Notes: generated from the letters alone by a model not told the origin. Counted from the first letter of the stretch, positions 48,189-58,992 are shown. The stretch: DNA of 64,000 nucleotides from Bradyrhizobium diazoefficiens (GCF_016612535.1 NZ_JAENXS010000002.1:124001-188000); one strand, 5' to 3'. Program-made: numbers and translations.

Positions 48189-49336
48189 TAAGCCGCCTCT
48201 GCCAGGGGCGGCGCCTCATACGTCTTGAAATGGTCGATCATGACCTTGACGATGGCGACCAGTGGCAGTGCCAGCGCCAGGCCCCAGATTCCAAAGACGA
48301 CGCCGAGCAGGATCTGGAACGCGAACAGCGTGGCCGGCGGAATGTCCAGCGCCTGGCGCTGGAGAATCGGCGTCAGCACGTAGCTCTCCATTGCGTGCAC
48401 GCCGAGGAAGAGGATCAGCGCCGATAGCGCCGGAATCCAGCCCGAGGCGAGGCTCGCCAGCACCACGACGACGCCCGCGATGATGGCGCCGACGGTTGGG
48501 ATGAAGGCGAGCAGGCCGGCCTGAATCCCTAGGATAAACGAGCCGGGGATGCCGATGACGGCAAGCCCGATCCAGGTCACGATTCCAACCGCGAGCATGA
48601 CAATAATCTGCGCGATCAGCCAGCGCTCCAGCGTCTCACCGATGTGGTCGATGATGAGCGTCGCGCGGACGCGATGTTTAGCCGGCGCGAGAAACAGCAG
48701 TCCGTCGTGATAGACGCTGGGCTGCGCAGCGAAGGCGAGCCCCAGGAATAGCACGATGAAGATGTTGCCGACGGCGCTGATCGCGCCGAACAGCAGCTTG
48801 AAGGTCTGGCTCACGATCGCCCCGCCGCTGGAGGCCAGCGCGCCGGCGCCCGGCAATGGGCCGTGCGGGGCCTGGTTTGGAGCGGGCGTGGAGGCCGTGT
48901 CGCTGGTGGAGGAGGCGGGCGTTGCGTTGCCGAGGTCGAAGACGCTGGTGTCGATGCCGTGGTTCTCGAGGAAGGACCTGACATGCGAGATCTGCGACTT
49001 GATGGTGTTGCTGAGGATCGAGGCCTGCTCGGCGATGGTGGCCCCGCCGAGATAGGCGACGCCTGCAAGCATCACGGCGAGCACGATGCAGACGATCGCA
49101 AGCCGCAGGGCATGTGGCAGGTGTACGCGGCGGCCGAGCGCATTGGTCAGCGCGTTGAGGCCGACGCCGAGCAGCATGCCGGTGAAGATCAGCAGCAGGG
49201 TGGCCGCGAAATACCAGGTGAAGACCAGCGCCGCGGTGAACAGCACGACCCCGATGCCGCCGACCGTAATCGACCAGGCTGTATCTCGAGCCAGATCGGA
49301 GCGGGTTTTGGGCTGTTCATCGCTGGAGACGGTCAC
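48188..49336 (-). CDS. AI-2E family permease
   Basis: A 382-residue membrane protein of the AI-2E/TqsA family, with about seven or eight spans and the conserved C-terminal PTVGAIIAGVVVVLASLASGW and LTPILQRQALDIPPATLF. The central extramembrane region (about 125-165) is Ala/Ser/Pro rich. Members move quorum signals or ions; the substrate here is not known. Confidence 0.88.
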   Translation of the reverse strand: MTVSSDEQPKTRSDLARDTAWSITVGGIGVVLFTAALVFTWYFAATLLLIFTGMLLGVGLNALTNALGRRVHLPHALRLAIVCIVLAVMLAGVAYLGGATIAEQASILSNTIKSQISHVRSFLENHGIDTSVFDLGNATPASSTSDTASTPAPNQAPHGPLPGAGALASSGGAIVSQTFKLLFGAISAVGNIFIVLFLGLAFAAQPSVYHDGLLFLAPAKHRVRATLIIDHIGETLERWLIAQIIVMLAVGIVTWIGLAVIGIPGSFILGIQAGLLAFIPTVGAIIAGVVVVLASLASGWIPALSALILFLGVHAMESYVLTPILQRQALDIPPATLFAFQILLGVVFGIWGLALALPLVAIVKVMIDHFKTYEAPPLAEAA

Positions 49337-49602
49337 ATCTTGTCCTTTTCTGAGCGGGCCGGAGCACTCTTTCGTGAAATCTCACTGGGGATCAAGCCGG
49401 GGCCCTGCGCCGGATTGAAGCGCCCGCGGCCACCAGCGGCCAACGCCGCGGGTACGCAGGTGCGCCATCAAGAGTGCCACGGAGGCTCCGAGGCCCGCCT
49501 TTGCGCGAAAATAGCATTGCCGTCCCGCGATCCCTTCTGTTGAATTTGTTCCATCCGGGGGGCATGTTTGGAGAATCTTCTTACGAGAGGTCGGAACGGG
49601 AG

Positions 49603-50376
49603 ATGAGAAAGCCGGTCGTCGGCGTGATTGGGAACGCCAGTCGCATCGAAAATCGATTTCAGGTCCAGATGGTCGGCGAGCGCAATTTGCGCGCCGTGGC
49701 TGAGGTCTCCGGCGGCTTGCCGGTGATGTTTGCGGGCTCGCCCGACATCACCGATGTCGCCGCACTGCTCGATGCCGTCGACGGCATCGTGCTCACCGGC
49801 GCCCGCGCCAACGTGCATCCGACCCGTTTCAATGTCGACCCCTGCGAGAAGCACGAGCCCTACGACATCCACCGCGACGAGGTCGCGCTGGCGCTCTCGG
49901 TCGCCTGCGTCTCGCGCGGCATCCCGATCTTTGGCATCTGCCGGGGCCTCCAGGAGATGAACGTCGCCTTCGGCGGGTCGCTGCATCCCGAGATTCGCGA
50001 AATCCCGGGCCGCATGAACCACCGCATGCCGAGGCTTGAGAACGGCGAGATCCATCCCGATCCGACCGTGATCTTCGCCGATCGCCACGACGTCGACCTC
50101 ACGCCGGGCGGCGCGTTTGCGAGGCTGCTCGGCTGCGAGAAGATCAGGGTCAATTCGCTGCACGGGCAGGGCATCCTCGATCCCGGCAAGCGCGTGCTGA
50201 TCGAAGGCATCGCCGAGGACGGCACCATTGAGGCGATCCGTATCGCGGAAGCTCCGACCTTTGCGCTCGGCGTGCAATGGCACGCCGAATACGACCCGCA
50301 GCACAATCCGATCAATCGTAAGCTGTTCGAGGCGTTCGGCGAAGCGCTGGTGGCGAAGCAGAGGGCGGCGGCGTAG
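49603..50376 (+). CDS. Class I glutamine amidotransferase-like (gamma-glutamyl-GABA hydrolase family)
   Basis: About 257 residues of the peptidase C26/PuuD family. The catalytic Cys is in FGICRGLQEMNVAFGGSLHPEI near residue 110 and the His in LGVQWHAEYDP near the C-terminus, followed by the Glu. Substrates in this family include gamma-glutamyl-GABA. The start could also be the ATG at 49564; MRKPVVGVIGN is closer to the family N-terminus. It stands alone before an outer-membrane protein gene. Confidence 0.87.
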   Translation: MRKPVVGVIGNASRIENRFQVQMVGERNLRAVAEVSGGLPVMFAGSPDITDVAALLDAVDGIVLTGARANVHPTRFNVDPCEKHEPYDIHRDEVALALSVACVSRGIPIFGICRGLQEMNVAFGGSLHPEIREIPGRMNHRMPRLENGEIHPDPTVIFADRHDVDLTPGGAFARLLGCEKIRVNSLHGQGILDPGKRVLIEGIAEDGTIEAIRIAEAPTFALGVQWHAEYDPQHNPINRKLFEAFGEALVAKQRAAA

Positions 50377-50755
50377 GCGTGCAGCTTGCGCGCCGCATCG
50401 CCCTTTCAGCTGACTCTCTGAATTGGGGCCACGCTTCGGAGCGGCACATATCACGCCGGCTTCGCGGGCTTGCCGGGACCAGACGAAGCTCCGTTTCCCA
50501 AGCCAAAAATTCGGAAAAGCAGAGTATTTTGTGGTGGCGGAATTGATGGGCGATGACCAAACTTTCATTGCCCATCATTCCCTATGCAAGCTCAGCGGGT
50601 ATTGGAACCTTGGTTCCACGTTTTGTTGCTAACAAGCAACAATTGTCGGCAAATCCGTCAATGGGACCTCCAGCAAGGTCGTTTTGCATGCGATTAGCAG
50701 TTGAGTCCGATTAACGTGGGTTCACAGCATCGTGTCGGTCCTTGGGGAGATTGTC
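50377..50755. other. Gene-free region upstream of the outer-membrane protein gene
   Basis: About 380 bp with no convincing reading frame. It contains the three inverted repeats listed separately and the strong GGGGAGATTG ribosome-binding site just before the ATG. Confidence 0.5.
50545..50642. promoter_or_regulatory. Three closely spaced inverted repeats
   Basis: GATGGGCGATGA with TCATTGCCCATC (11 of 12 pairs), 50545-50576; the perfect palindrome GGAACCTTGGTTCC, 50604-50617; and TTGTTGC/GCAACAA around TAACAA, 50623-50642. They may be operators or a structured leader for the downstream outer-membrane protein. Confidence 0.5.
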
Positions 50756-51625
50756 ATGAAAGCGCGTTTTGGTTGGGCAATTGCGTCGGCCATCCTGATT
50801 GGAAACCTCAGTCCGGCAAGCGCGGCGGATATGCCCGTCAAAGCGCTTCCGGCGGCGCCTGCACCCATCTTCAACTGGACCGGCTTCTACATCGGTGCCA
50901 ACGGCGGCGGGATCTGGGGGCACAACAACGTCTCCAGCAACTTCTTTGATGGCGCTGCGGTGGCCTCCGCGCAGACATTGGCTGCGCTTGCAGGCACCGG
51001 AGGGGCGAACGGCAGCGGCGGATTTGGCGGCATCCAGGTCGGCTATAATTGGCAGCATTCGACAGCGTGGGTGTTTGGCGTCGAGGCCGACATTCAGGGA
51101 ATGTCCTTGAATCAAAATCGCACGAGTGCCCTCTTTACGATAGCTCCGAACAGCGCTCAGGACTTTGACCAGATCCACCATGATTGGTTCGCGACGTTCC
51201 GTGGGCGCGTCGGCTACACGGCTAATCGCGCCTTGTGGTACGTGACGGGCGGCCTTGCCGTTGCAAATACGCGATTCTCGCGTACGCAGACCTGGGCTTT
51301 CCCCGGCGATGCGTGTGTGGTGGATCCTCGCAACGGTCTTGGTGATTGCCACGTTGGTTCGGCGAGCAAGACTTCCGTCGGCGCTGCGGCGGGTGCCGGT
51401 GTTGAATATGCGTTCAATGGCAATTGGAGTGTGAAGCTCGAGTACCTCCATATCTGGCTACAGGATAACAACAGCTTCCTGACTCAGAATAGTGGGCCCG
51501 GTTTTGTTGGTCCTCCTGTTGTCGTGCAGCGCTTTAACCAGTCGATGAACGACTCCAACCTCGACCTGGTGAGAGTCGGCGTCAATTACAGGTTCGGCGC
51601 TGCTCCGGTGGTTGCGAAGTACTGA
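50756..51625 (+). CDS. Outer-membrane beta-barrel protein (Omp25/Omp31-like)
   Basis: About 289 residues with a signal peptide ending SAADMPVKALPAAP, followed by FNWTGFYIGANGGGIWG, the first strand of the Omp25/Omp31 opacity-like family. Gly/Asn/Tyr-rich strands include GGIQVGYNWQHS and VFGVEADIQG, and the protein ends VGVNYRFGAAPVVAKY with the terminal aromatic residue of barrels. A terminator follows. It is preceded by a structured intergenic region, suggesting regulated expression. Confidence 0.9.
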   Translation: MKARFGWAIASAILIGNLSPASAADMPVKALPAAPAPIFNWTGFYIGANGGGIWGHNNVSSNFFDGAAVASAQTLAALAGTGGANGSGGFGGIQVGYNWQHSTAWVFGVEADIQGMSLNQNRTSALFTIAPNSAQDFDQIHHDWFATFRGRVGYTANRALWYVTGGLAVANTRFSRTQTWAFPGDACVVDPRNGLGDCHVGSASKTSVGAAAGAGVEYAFNGNWSVKLEYLHIWLQDNNSFLTQNSGPGFVGPPVVVQRFNQSMNDSNLDLVRVGVNYRFGAAPVVAKY

Positions 51626-51647
51626 CCATCAAGGCTGTCCTGGCTTG

Positions 51648-51672
51648 AAACCCCGGCTTTGCCGGGGCTTGT
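51648..51672 (+). terminator. Hairpin terminator of the outer-membrane protein gene
   Basis: Stem CCCCGGC/GCCGGGG with a TTT loop, then CTTGTTG, about 23 bp after the stop; the T run is weak. Confidence 0.75.
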
Positions 51673-51683
51673 TGCGATCAGTG

Positions 51684-52060
51684 ATGCGCAGCCTGACTGT
51701 TGCGGTCATTCTCCTGCTTGCTCTCCCGCATTCGCTCAAGCCACGTCGCGGCTGGAGGGCCCGATCACCTGCGCTTCGCCGGTGTCATCAGACGATACGG
51801 AACGGAGCCTGAAGCAGCGCTACGCAAGCAGGCCGTGATGCCGGGTGCGGAGCGCGGGAGGTACAAGGGCCTCATGCTTCTTCGCGACGGCGGCGGATCG
51901 ACGAATTGAGGTTGCCTTCAGCGTCGACACCGCCAAGCGCGGTTCGGCTCGTGACGGAGATCGGGGTGAATTTTCCGGACAAGTGAAGACGATCGTGCAT
52001 GGCGGGTTCGCATCCGCCTTCGCTCTTCGAGGTGCGGCCGACAAGTCGCTCCACCCATTT
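51684..52060 (+). pseudogene. Decayed gene for a small secreted protein
   Basis: An ATG at 51684 starts MRSLTVAVILLLALP, a signal peptide, but the frame then shifts. In the next frame the sequence reads AFAQATSRLEGPITCASPVSSDDTERSLKQRYASRP before a stop, consistent with one missing base. Further on, in yet another frame, it reads RRIEVAFSVDTAKRGS. Together these look like the pieces of one secreted protein family, similar to small proteins I recall from Bradyrhizobium, broken by at least two frameshifts. The 3' limit is approximate. Confidence 0.5.
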
Positions 52061-52351
52061 ACGAATTACGCTCGCGATATCCTGGGCAGGATAAACCAAT
52101 CAGCAAGGATTGGCGTGCACCGATTTTCACGATTCCGATTCGTTCCTTGAGAACGAAATGGAGTCAGACGCAGAACGAAAATCGACGGCCCCGAAGCCCG
52201 ACGTAAATCTCTACGGTGCGACGGTGCAGCTGACGGCGCGGCGGATGCACTTCGATCTCATCCATTGCATCGCACAATTGCAGCGGTGGCCACGCACGCT
52301 GCTGCATTGAGGTTCGCGAACCGACCACCTATGTTTGGTAAGGGAGCCCTT
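52061..52351. other. Gene-free remainder before nfeD
   Basis: Nearly 300 bp after the decayed gene with no recognisable content; it likely includes the nfeD promoter. Confidence 0.4.
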
Positions 52352-53737
52352 GCCGTGTGGATCATGAAAGCGGCCCTCATAGCGGCGATCGGCGTCGTCG
52401 CCCTTGCTCTCTGCCTCCTTCCCGGTGCGGCGGAGGAGAACGGCCGCCTTGCACTTACTGTCACGATCGACGGAGCCATCGGACCGGCGTCGGCGAGCTA
52501 CGCGAAGAGCGCCTTGGCCACGGCAGCCGCGCGGCGCGCCGAGGTCGTGATCCTGAGAATGAACACGCCCGGCGGTCTCAACTCGAGCATGCGCGAGATC
52601 ATCGCGGATGTGCTTGGCTCGTCCGTTCCTGTCGTTGGCTACGTCGCGCCCGCCGGCGCCCATGCGGCGAGCGCCGGGACCTATATCCTCTATGCGACCC
52701 ATATCGCGGCGATGGCGCCTGGCACCAATATCGGTGCCGCGACGCCGGTGCAGATCGGCGGTTCGTTCCCGGGCCTGCCGAGCGGCACCCCCGACAAGGA
52801 CGGCAGAGACAAGAAGGATGAGCCGAAGGACGCAATGACGGCCAAGGTGACAAATGATGCCGTCGCCTTCATCCGCAGCCTCGCCGAACTGCGCGGCCGC
52901 AACGCCGATTGGGCCGAGAAGGCGGTGCGTGAAGCCGCTACCCTGTCCGCCAATGGCGCGTTGCAGGCCAACGTCATCGACTTCGTCGCGCGCGATCCGG
53001 CCGAATTGCTCAGCCAAATCGATGGGCGCGTGGTGGAGGTCGCAGGCGGCAAGACGCTGCGTTTGGCAACGAAGGATGCCGTCGTCGAAGCCGTCGATCC
53101 CGGATGGATCTCGCAATTCCTTGCAGTGATCACCGATCCCAACGTCGCGTTTGTCCTCCTGATGGTCGGCATCTATGGCTTGATCTTCGAATTCGTGTCC
53201 CCTGGCGCCGTTGCCCCAGGCGTGGTCGGAACGATCTGCCTGCTGCTCGGCTTCTATGCCCTCAACCTGCTGCCGATCAACTATGCCGGCCTTGGCTTGA
53301 TGCTGGTCGGGATCACGCTCCTTGCCATCGAGGCGTTCAATCCGACCGTCGTGATCGGTCTCGGTGGCGTCATCGCCTTCGTGCTGGGAGCGCTCATGCT
53401 GGTGCGGGTCGAAGCGCCGGGATACCGGCTGTCATGGTCGGCCATCGCCGTCGTCGCGGCGATGTTCACGGGCTTTATTCTTGTCGTGCTGGGCGCGCTT
53501 CGGCGCGCCCGCAGCAGTCCGGCATGGGTCGGCGCGCAAGCCATGCGCGGCCTGTCCGCCGAAGTCCTCGACTGGAACGAGACCGAAGGTCACGTCTTTA
53601 CACATGGCGAACGCTGGCGGGCGCGCGGCGCGGAGACCTTCGGGCCGGGAGAGACCGTCGAGGTCGCCAATATCGTCGATCTGACGCTGGTGGTCCGGCG
53701 CCCGAATTCCGCGCGCGGCGAGGGAGGTCAACTCTGA
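52352..53737 (+). CDS. NfeD family protein with ClpP-like protease domain
   Basis: About 461 residues of the long NfeD type. An N-terminal signal/anchor, [19 protein letters not shown], leads to a ClpP/SppA-like serine protease domain (residues 30-200) with [11 protein letters not shown] and [12 protein letters not shown], where Ser is the nucleophile. About four membrane segments follow (260-390), then a C-terminal OB-fold beginning about 410 ([23 protein letters not shown]). Long NfeD proteins cleave stomatin partners in other organisms. The GTG at 52352 with an AAGGGAG site is my choice; ATG 52364 and ATG 52331 are alternatives. The stop overlaps the slipin start. Confidence 0.9.
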   Translation, partial: AVWIMKAALIAAIGVVALALCLLPGAAEENGRLALTVTIDGAIGPASASYAKSALATAAARRAEVVILRMNTPGGLNSSMREIIADVLGSSVPVVGYVAPAGAHAASAGTYILYATHIAAMAPGTNIGAATPVQIGGSFPGLPSGTPDKDGRDKKDEPKDAMTAKVTNDAVAFIRSLAELRGRNADWAEKAVREAATLSANGALQANVIDFVARDPAELLSQIDGRVVEVAGGKTLRLATKDAVVEAVDPGWISQFLAVITDPNVAFVLLMVGIYGLIFEFVSPGAVAPGVVGTICLLLGFYALNLLPINYAGLGLMLVGITLLAIEAFNPTVVIGLGGVIAFVLGALMLVRVEAPGYRLSWSAIAVVAAMFTGFILVVLGALRRARSSPAWVGAQAMRGLSAEVLDWNETEGHVFTHGERWRARGAETFGPGETVEVANIVDLTLVVRRPNSARGEGGQL

Positions 53738-54495
53738 TGATTGAATATTCGATCTATGCGGCGCTTGCGCTGATCGTCATCCTGTTTCTCGCCCAGGCCG
53801 TTCGCATCCTCAGGGAATACGAGCGCGGCGTGATTTTCACGCTCGGCCGCTTTACCGGAGTGAAGGGGCCAGGCCTCGTCGTCCTGATCCCGGTCGCACA
53901 GCAGCTCGTCAAGGTCGATCTCCGGGTGATGGTGCAGGTCGTGCCGCCGCAGGACGTGATTTCCCGCGACAACGTCTCGGTCAAGGTCAATGCCGTTCTC
54001 TACTTCCGCATTGTCGATCCCGAGCGCGCCATCATCAAGGTCGGCGACTACATGGCCGCGACCAGCCAGCTCGCCCAAACCACACTGCGCTCGGTGCTCG
54101 GCAAGCACGAACTCGACGAGATGCTCGGCGAACGCGACAGGCTGAACGCCGACATCCAGGAGATCCTCGACAAGCAGTCCGATGTCTGGGGCATCAAGGT
54201 CACCTCGATCGAGATCAAGGACGTCGATCTCAACGAGACCATGGTGCGCGCGATCGCCAAGCAGGCCGAGGCCGAACGGTTGCGGCGCGCCAAGGTGATC
54301 AATGCAATGGGCGAGCAGCAGGCCGCCGAAAAGCTCGTCGAGGCCGGCCGGATTCTCGCGCAGGAGCCGCAGGCGATGCAGCTGCGTTACTTCGCGGCGC
54401 TGCACGACATCGCGGGCGAACGGTCGTCGACCGTCGTCTTCCCGCTGCCAACGGGCCTGCTCGATCATTTCATGCCGCGGCGGGATGCGACGTGA
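53737..54495 (+). CDS. Slipin/stomatin-like SPFH-domain membrane protein
   Basis: A 252-residue SPFH protein: an N-terminal membrane hairpin ([20 protein letters not shown]), then [27 protein letters not shown] and the SPFH domain to about 200, with [17 protein letters not shown] and the C-terminal coiled coil rich in Ala/Glu. It is probably in operon with nfeD (stop overlapping start), the classic stomatin/NfeD pair of membrane microdomains. Confidence 0.92.
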   Translation: MIEYSIYAALALIVILFLAQAVRILREYERGVIFTLGRFTGVKGPGLVVLIPVAQQLVKVDLRVMVQVVPPQDVISRDNVSVKVNAVLYFRIVDPERAIIKVGDYMAATSQLAQTTLRSVLGKHELDEMLGERDRLNADIQEILDKQSDVWGIKVTSIEIKDVDLNETMVRAIAKQAEAERLRRAKVINAMGEQQAAEKLVEAGRILAQEPQAMQLRYFAALHDIAGERSSTVVFPLPTGLLDHFMPRRDAT

Positions 54496-54510
54496 TTGCG
54501 GGACATGGGA

Positions 54511-54544
54511 CCGTAGGGCGGATTAGCCGAAGGCGTAATCCGCC
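54511..54544. repeat. REP-type hairpin, left of RAYT
   Basis: A 34-bp unit whose inner part, GGCGGATTA...TAATCCGCC, forms a hairpin with a GCC/GGC inner stem. The exact reverse complement of the whole unit lies at 55114-55147 on the other side of the transposase gene. Confidence 0.88.
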
Positions 54545-54564
54545 TCTTATGCTAGACTGCTCGA

Positions 54565-55101
54565 ATGCCCAATTACCGTCGCGCGCTTCTTCCCGGCGGT
54601 TGCTGGTTCTTCACGGTCAATTTGCTCGATCGACGGCAAACGCTGCTCACTGACCATATCACCATCCTGCGGGAGGCCGTCGCCGCAACGCGGCGGGACT
54701 GTCCTTTTGCGATCGATGCATTCGTCGTTCTGCCGGATCATCTCCATGCAGTCTGGACGTTGCCAGCAGAGGACGCCGATTTCTCCGTGCGGTGGCGTCT
54801 AATAAAGTCTCGTTTTGCGAAGGCGCTGCCGAAGAATGAGCGACTGAGTGCCGTTCAAGCTGCGCGTGGCGAGCGCGGCATCTGGCAACATCGGTTTTGG
54901 GAGCACCTCATCCGAGATGAGACTGATTATGCGCGGCATGTCGACTATTGTCACATCAATCCCATGAAGCATGGACATGTCACCCGTGTTCGGGATTGGC
55001 CGTGTTCGTCTTTTCACAGGGATGTACGGGCCGGAATATTCCCTGAAGATTGGGCTGGAGACAGCAGCAAGGTGGGCGGCGACTTTGGCGAGCGCGCGTG
55101 A
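54565..55101 (+). CDS. REP-associated tyrosine transposase (RAYT)
   Basis: A 178-residue Y1_Tnp/IS200-like transposase of the REP-associated group. PGGCWFFTVNLLDRR opens the domain; the HUH metal-binding motif is DHLHAVW near residue 57; the catalytic tyrosine candidate is in DYARHVDYCHINPMKHG near 130. It ends PCSSFHRDVRAGIF, a typical RAYT tail. It is flanked by two inverted copies of one REP hairpin, 20 bp upstream and 12 bp downstream. RAYTs are linked to dispersal of REP sequences, and this looks like such a unit. No direct repeats are visible. Confidence 0.92.
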   Translation: MPNYRRALLPGGCWFFTVNLLDRRQTLLTDHITILREAVAATRRDCPFAIDAFVVLPDHLHAVWTLPAEDADFSVRWRLIKSRFAKALPKNERLSAVQAARGERGIWQHRFWEHLIRDETDYARHVDYCHINPMKHGHVTRVRDWPCSSFHRDVRAGIFPEDWAGDSSKVGGDFGERA

Positions 55102-55113
55102 CCTTGCAGGATT

Positions 55114-55147
55114 GGCGGATTACGCCTTCGGCTAATCCGCCCTACGG
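55114..55147. repeat. REP-type hairpin, right of RAYT
   Basis: The exact inverted copy of the 54511-54544 unit, ending CCGCCCTACGG; the pair frames the RAYT gene. Confidence 0.88.
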
Positions 55148-55162
55148 CACTGGCCCAAAACG

Positions 55163-55190
55163 AAAAGGCGCTCCTCTTGGAGCGCCTTTT
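55163..55190. terminator. Bidirectional terminator between RAYT and glnA
   Basis: Stem AAAAGGCGCTCC/GGAGCGCCTTTT around TCTT; A and T runs flank both sides, so it can terminate glnA on the minus strand and the plus-strand transcript. Confidence 0.85.
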
Positions 55191-55215
55191 GCTTGTCGCA
55201 TAAGATTCGAGCCGA

Positions 55216-56625
55216 TCAGCCCGAATAGTACATGTCGAACTCGACCGGGTGCGGGGTCATTTCGAAGCGGGCGACTTCGGTCATCTTCAGCTCGATATAG
55301 GCGTCGATGAAATCGTCGTCGAACACGCCGCCGGCCTTGAGGAAGGCGCGGTCCTTGTCGAGGTTTTCGAGCGCCTCGCGCAAGCTGCCGCACACGGTCG
55401 GGATCTGCTTCAGCTCTTCCTTCGGCAGATCGTAGAGGTCCTTGTCCATCGCCGGACCCGGATCGATCTTGTTCTTGATGCCGTCGAGGCCGGCCATCAG
55501 CATCGCGGCGAAGCCGAGATAGGGATTGGCGAGCGGATCGGGGAAGCGCACCTCGACGCGCTTGGCCTTCGGCGAAGCGGTGTAGGGGATGCGGCAGGAG
55601 GCCGAGCGGTTGCGCGCGGAATAGGCGAGCAGCACGGGCGCCTCATAGCCCGGGACCAGACGCTTGTAGGAGTTGGTCGACGGGTTGGTAAAGGCGTTGA
55701 TCGCCTTGGCGTGCTTGATGATGCCGCCGATGTAGTGGAGGCAGGTCTCCGACAGGTCGGCGTATTTGTTGCCGGCGAACACCGGCTTGCCGTCCTTCCA
55801 GATCGACTGATGCACGTGCATGCCAGAACCGTTGTCGCCATAGACCGGCTTTGGCATGAAGGTGGCAGTCTTGCCGTAGATATGCGCGACCTGATGGATG
55901 CAGTATTTGTAGATCTGCAGATGGTCGGCCATCAGGGTGAGCGTATCGAACTTCATGCCGAGCTCGTGCTGGGCGGAAGCGACTTCGTGGTGATGCTTCT
56001 CGACCTTGACGCCCATCTTGGCCATGGCGCCGAGCATTTCCGAGCGCATGTCCTGCACCGAATCCTGCGGCGGCACGGGGAAGTAGCCGCCCTTGGTGCG
56101 GATGCGGTGGCCGAGATTGCCGCCTTCGTATTCGGTGTCGGTGTTGCTCGGCAGCTCCGATGAGTCGAGCCGGAAGCCGGTGTTGTAGGGGCCGGAAGAG
56201 TAGCGCACGTCGTCGAACACGAAGAACTCGGCTTCGGGGCCGACGAACACGGTGTCGCCCACGCCCATCGACTTCACCATGGCTTCCGCCTTCTTGGCGA
56301 TGCCGCGGGGGTCGCGGTTGTAGGGCTCGCCAGTGGTCGGCTCAAGCACGTCGCAGGTGATGACCATGGTGGTCTCGGCGAAGAACGGGTCGATCGTCGC
56401 GGTCACCGGATCGGGCATCAGGCACATGTCGGACTCGTTGATCGCCTTCCAGCCGGCGATCGAGGAGCCGTCGAACATCGTCCCTTCGGCGAAAATGTCA
56501 TCGTCGATCATGCTGACGTCGAACGTCACGTGCTGCCACTTGCCGCGCGGATCGGTGAAGCGCAGGTCGACGTATTTGACGTCGTTGTCCTTGATCGATT
56601 TCAGGACGTCTTTGGCGGTCTTCAT
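55216..56625 (-). CDS. glnA: Type I glutamine synthetase
   Basis: A 469-residue GSI enzyme, which assimilates ammonia into glutamine using ATP. The motifs are intact: [19 protein letters not shown] at the N-terminus, [31 protein letters not shown] [15 protein letters not shown], and [11 protein letters not shown]. The adenylylation Tyr is in [11 protein letters not shown] near residue 398, so it is a target of GlnE. It is preceded on the minus strand by glnB with a 152-bp gap, the common alphaproteobacterial glnB-glnA pair. Confidence 0.97.
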   Translation of the reverse strand: MKTAKDVLKSIKDNDVKYVDLRFTDPRGKWQHVTFDVSMIDDDIFAEGTMFDGSSIAGWKAINESDMCLMPDPVTATIDPFFAETTMVITCDVLEPTTGEPYNRDPRGIAKKAEAMVKSMGVGDTVFVGPEAEFFVFDDVRYSSGPYNTGFRLDSSELPSNTDTEYEGGNLGHRIRTKGGYFPVPPQDSVQDMRSEMLGAMAKMGVKVEKHHHEVASAQHELGMKFDTLTLMADHLQIYKYCIHQVAHIYGKTATFMPKPVYGDNGSGMHVHQSIWKDGKPVFAGNKYADLSETCLHYIGGIIKHAKAINAFTNPSTNSYKRLVPGYEAPVLLAYSARNRSASCRIPYTASPKAKRVEVRFPDPLANPYLGFAAMLMAGLDGIKNKIDPGPAMDKDLYDLPKEELKQIPTVCGSLREALENLDKDRAFLKAGGVFDDDFIDAYIELKMTEVARFEMTPHPVEFDMYYSG

Positions 56626-56777
56626 GCATACCCCTTTTGGCTCTGCGGGTCGGTTTCCAGATGAGCAAAATTATTCTCGCTTTCGGCGAGTTTTGCGCGA
56701 CCGCATAAACGAAATCAGGCCGCCGAAGCAGCCTTATTTCTTGTCAGAGTGTCGCAAAATGCGGGATAGCACCCGGC

Positions 56778-57492
<715 letters not shown>

Positions 57493-58992
57493 ATGGAAGT
57501 TCTGACCAACGCTGAAATGCAGCGGGCCGACCAGCTCTCGATCGCGGCCGGCACGCCCGGTTTCAAGCTGATGCTGAGCGCGGGCCAGGCGGTCGCGGAG
57601 GCCGCCAACGCGCTGGTGGAGGAGGGGCCGATTCTGATCGTGGCCGGGCCCGGCAACAATGGCGGTGATGGTTTTGTCGCAGCCGCCGAGCTCGCCGCCC
57701 AGGGCCGCGAGGTCTCGGTGATCCTGATGTGCGAGCGCGACCAGCTTCAGGGCGACGCGGCCTCCGCCGCGCGCGGCTGGAAGCACCCGGTGCTGCCGTT
57801 CAATCCGCAGGCGATCGGAAGGCCTGCGCTGATCATCGATGCGCTCTTCGGTGCGGGCCTTAGCCGTTCCGTCGACGGCGAGGCGCGCGCGATGATCGAG
57901 GCGATCAATGCGAATGGTGCCACGGTGCTGGCCGTCGACCTGCCGAGCGGCATCAACGGCACCAGTGCGGCGGTGCTCGGCATCGCAGTCAACGCCACCG
58001 AAACCGTCACCTTCTTCCGCAAGAAGCCGGCGCATCTCTTGCTGCCCGGCCGCATGCATTGCGGCCATGTGCGCGTCGCCGACATCGGCATCGACGCACA
58101 GGTGCTCGACGAGATCGCGCCGCAGACCTTCGAGAACGATCCGGATTTCTGGGGCGATGCCTTTCCGGTGCCGCGCATCGACGGCCATAAATACGCGCGA
58201 GGCCATGTGCTGGCGGTCTCCGGCGATGCGGCCGCGACCGGTGCTGCGCGACTTGCCGCCCGCGGCGCGTTGCGCGCCGGCGCGGGCCTGGTGACGCTGG
58301 CGACCCCGCGCGATGCGCTCGCGATCAATGCGGCCGCGCTCACGGCCGTGATGGTTCGTCCCGTCGACACCGTCGTCGAGTTCGCCGAGCTCCTCGGCGA
58401 CAAGCGCTACAATACCTGCATGATCGGTCCCGGCGCCGGCGTGGGCGATCGCACCTGCGATATCGTTCACACCGCGGTCACAGCGCAGCGCCACGTCGTG
58501 CTCGACGCGGATGCGCTGACGAGCTTTGCCGCAAATCCCGAGCGGCTGTTTGAAACGATCAAGTCCTCGCCCGATGCGCGGGTCGTGCTGACGCCGCATG
58601 AAGGCGAGTTTCCGCGGCTATTCTCCGACCTCAGCAACAAATATCCGGGACGCTCGAAGCTCGAGCGCGTGCGTGCCGCCGCCGAGCGCTCCGGCGCCGT
58701 CGTGCTCTTGAAGGGCCCGGACACCACGATCGCCGCGCCCGACGGCCGCGCCACCATCGCCGCCAACGCGCCGCCCTGGCTTGCCACCGCCGGCGCCGGC
58801 GACGTGCTCGCCGGCATCATCGCAGGGCTCCTGGCGCAAGGCGTGCCGGCATTCCAAGCCGCCAGCATCGGCGTGTGGATGCACGGCGAGTCGGGCAGCG
58901 AGGCAGGGCCCGGGCTGATCGCGGAGGACCTGACGGAGACGCTGCCGGCCGTGCACCGGCGGATCTATAACGCGCTCGGGATCGAGTACTGA
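57493..58992 (+). CDS. nnr: Bifunctional NAD(P)H-hydrate epimerase/dehydratase
   Basis: About 499 residues. The N-terminal YjeF_N epimerase domain (1-215) has VAGPGNNGGDGFVAA and ALFGAGLSR; the C-terminal ribokinase-like dehydratase domain has ARGHVLAVSGDA, TPHEGEFPRLF and the catalytic block TAGAGDVLAGIIAGLLAQG. It repairs hydrated NADH/NADPH. The ATG at 57493 follows an AGGGAAGTGG site, and the frame is open slightly further. The stop overlaps the GNAT gene's start. Confidence 0.95.
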   Translation: MEVLTNAEMQRADQLSIAAGTPGFKLMLSAGQAVAEAANALVEEGPILIVAGPGNNGGDGFVAAAELAAQGREVSVILMCERDQLQGDAASAARGWKHPVLPFNPQAIGRPALIIDALFGAGLSRSVDGEARAMIEAINANGATVLAVDLPSGINGTSAAVLGIAVNATETVTFFRKKPAHLLLPGRMHCGHVRVADIGIDAQVLDEIAPQTFENDPDFWGDAFPVPRIDGHKYARGHVLAVSGDAAATGAARLAARGALRAGAGLVTLATPRDALAINAAALTAVMVRPVDTVVEFAELLGDKRYNTCMIGPGAGVGDRTCDIVHTAVTAQRHVVLDADALTSFAANPERLFETIKSSPDARVVLTPHEGEFPRLFSDLSNKYPGRSKLERVRAAAERSGAVVLLKGPDTTIAAPDGRATIAANAPPWLATAGAGDVLAGIIAGLLAQGVPAFQAASIGVWMHGESGSEAGPGLIAEDLTETLPAVHRRIYNALGIEY

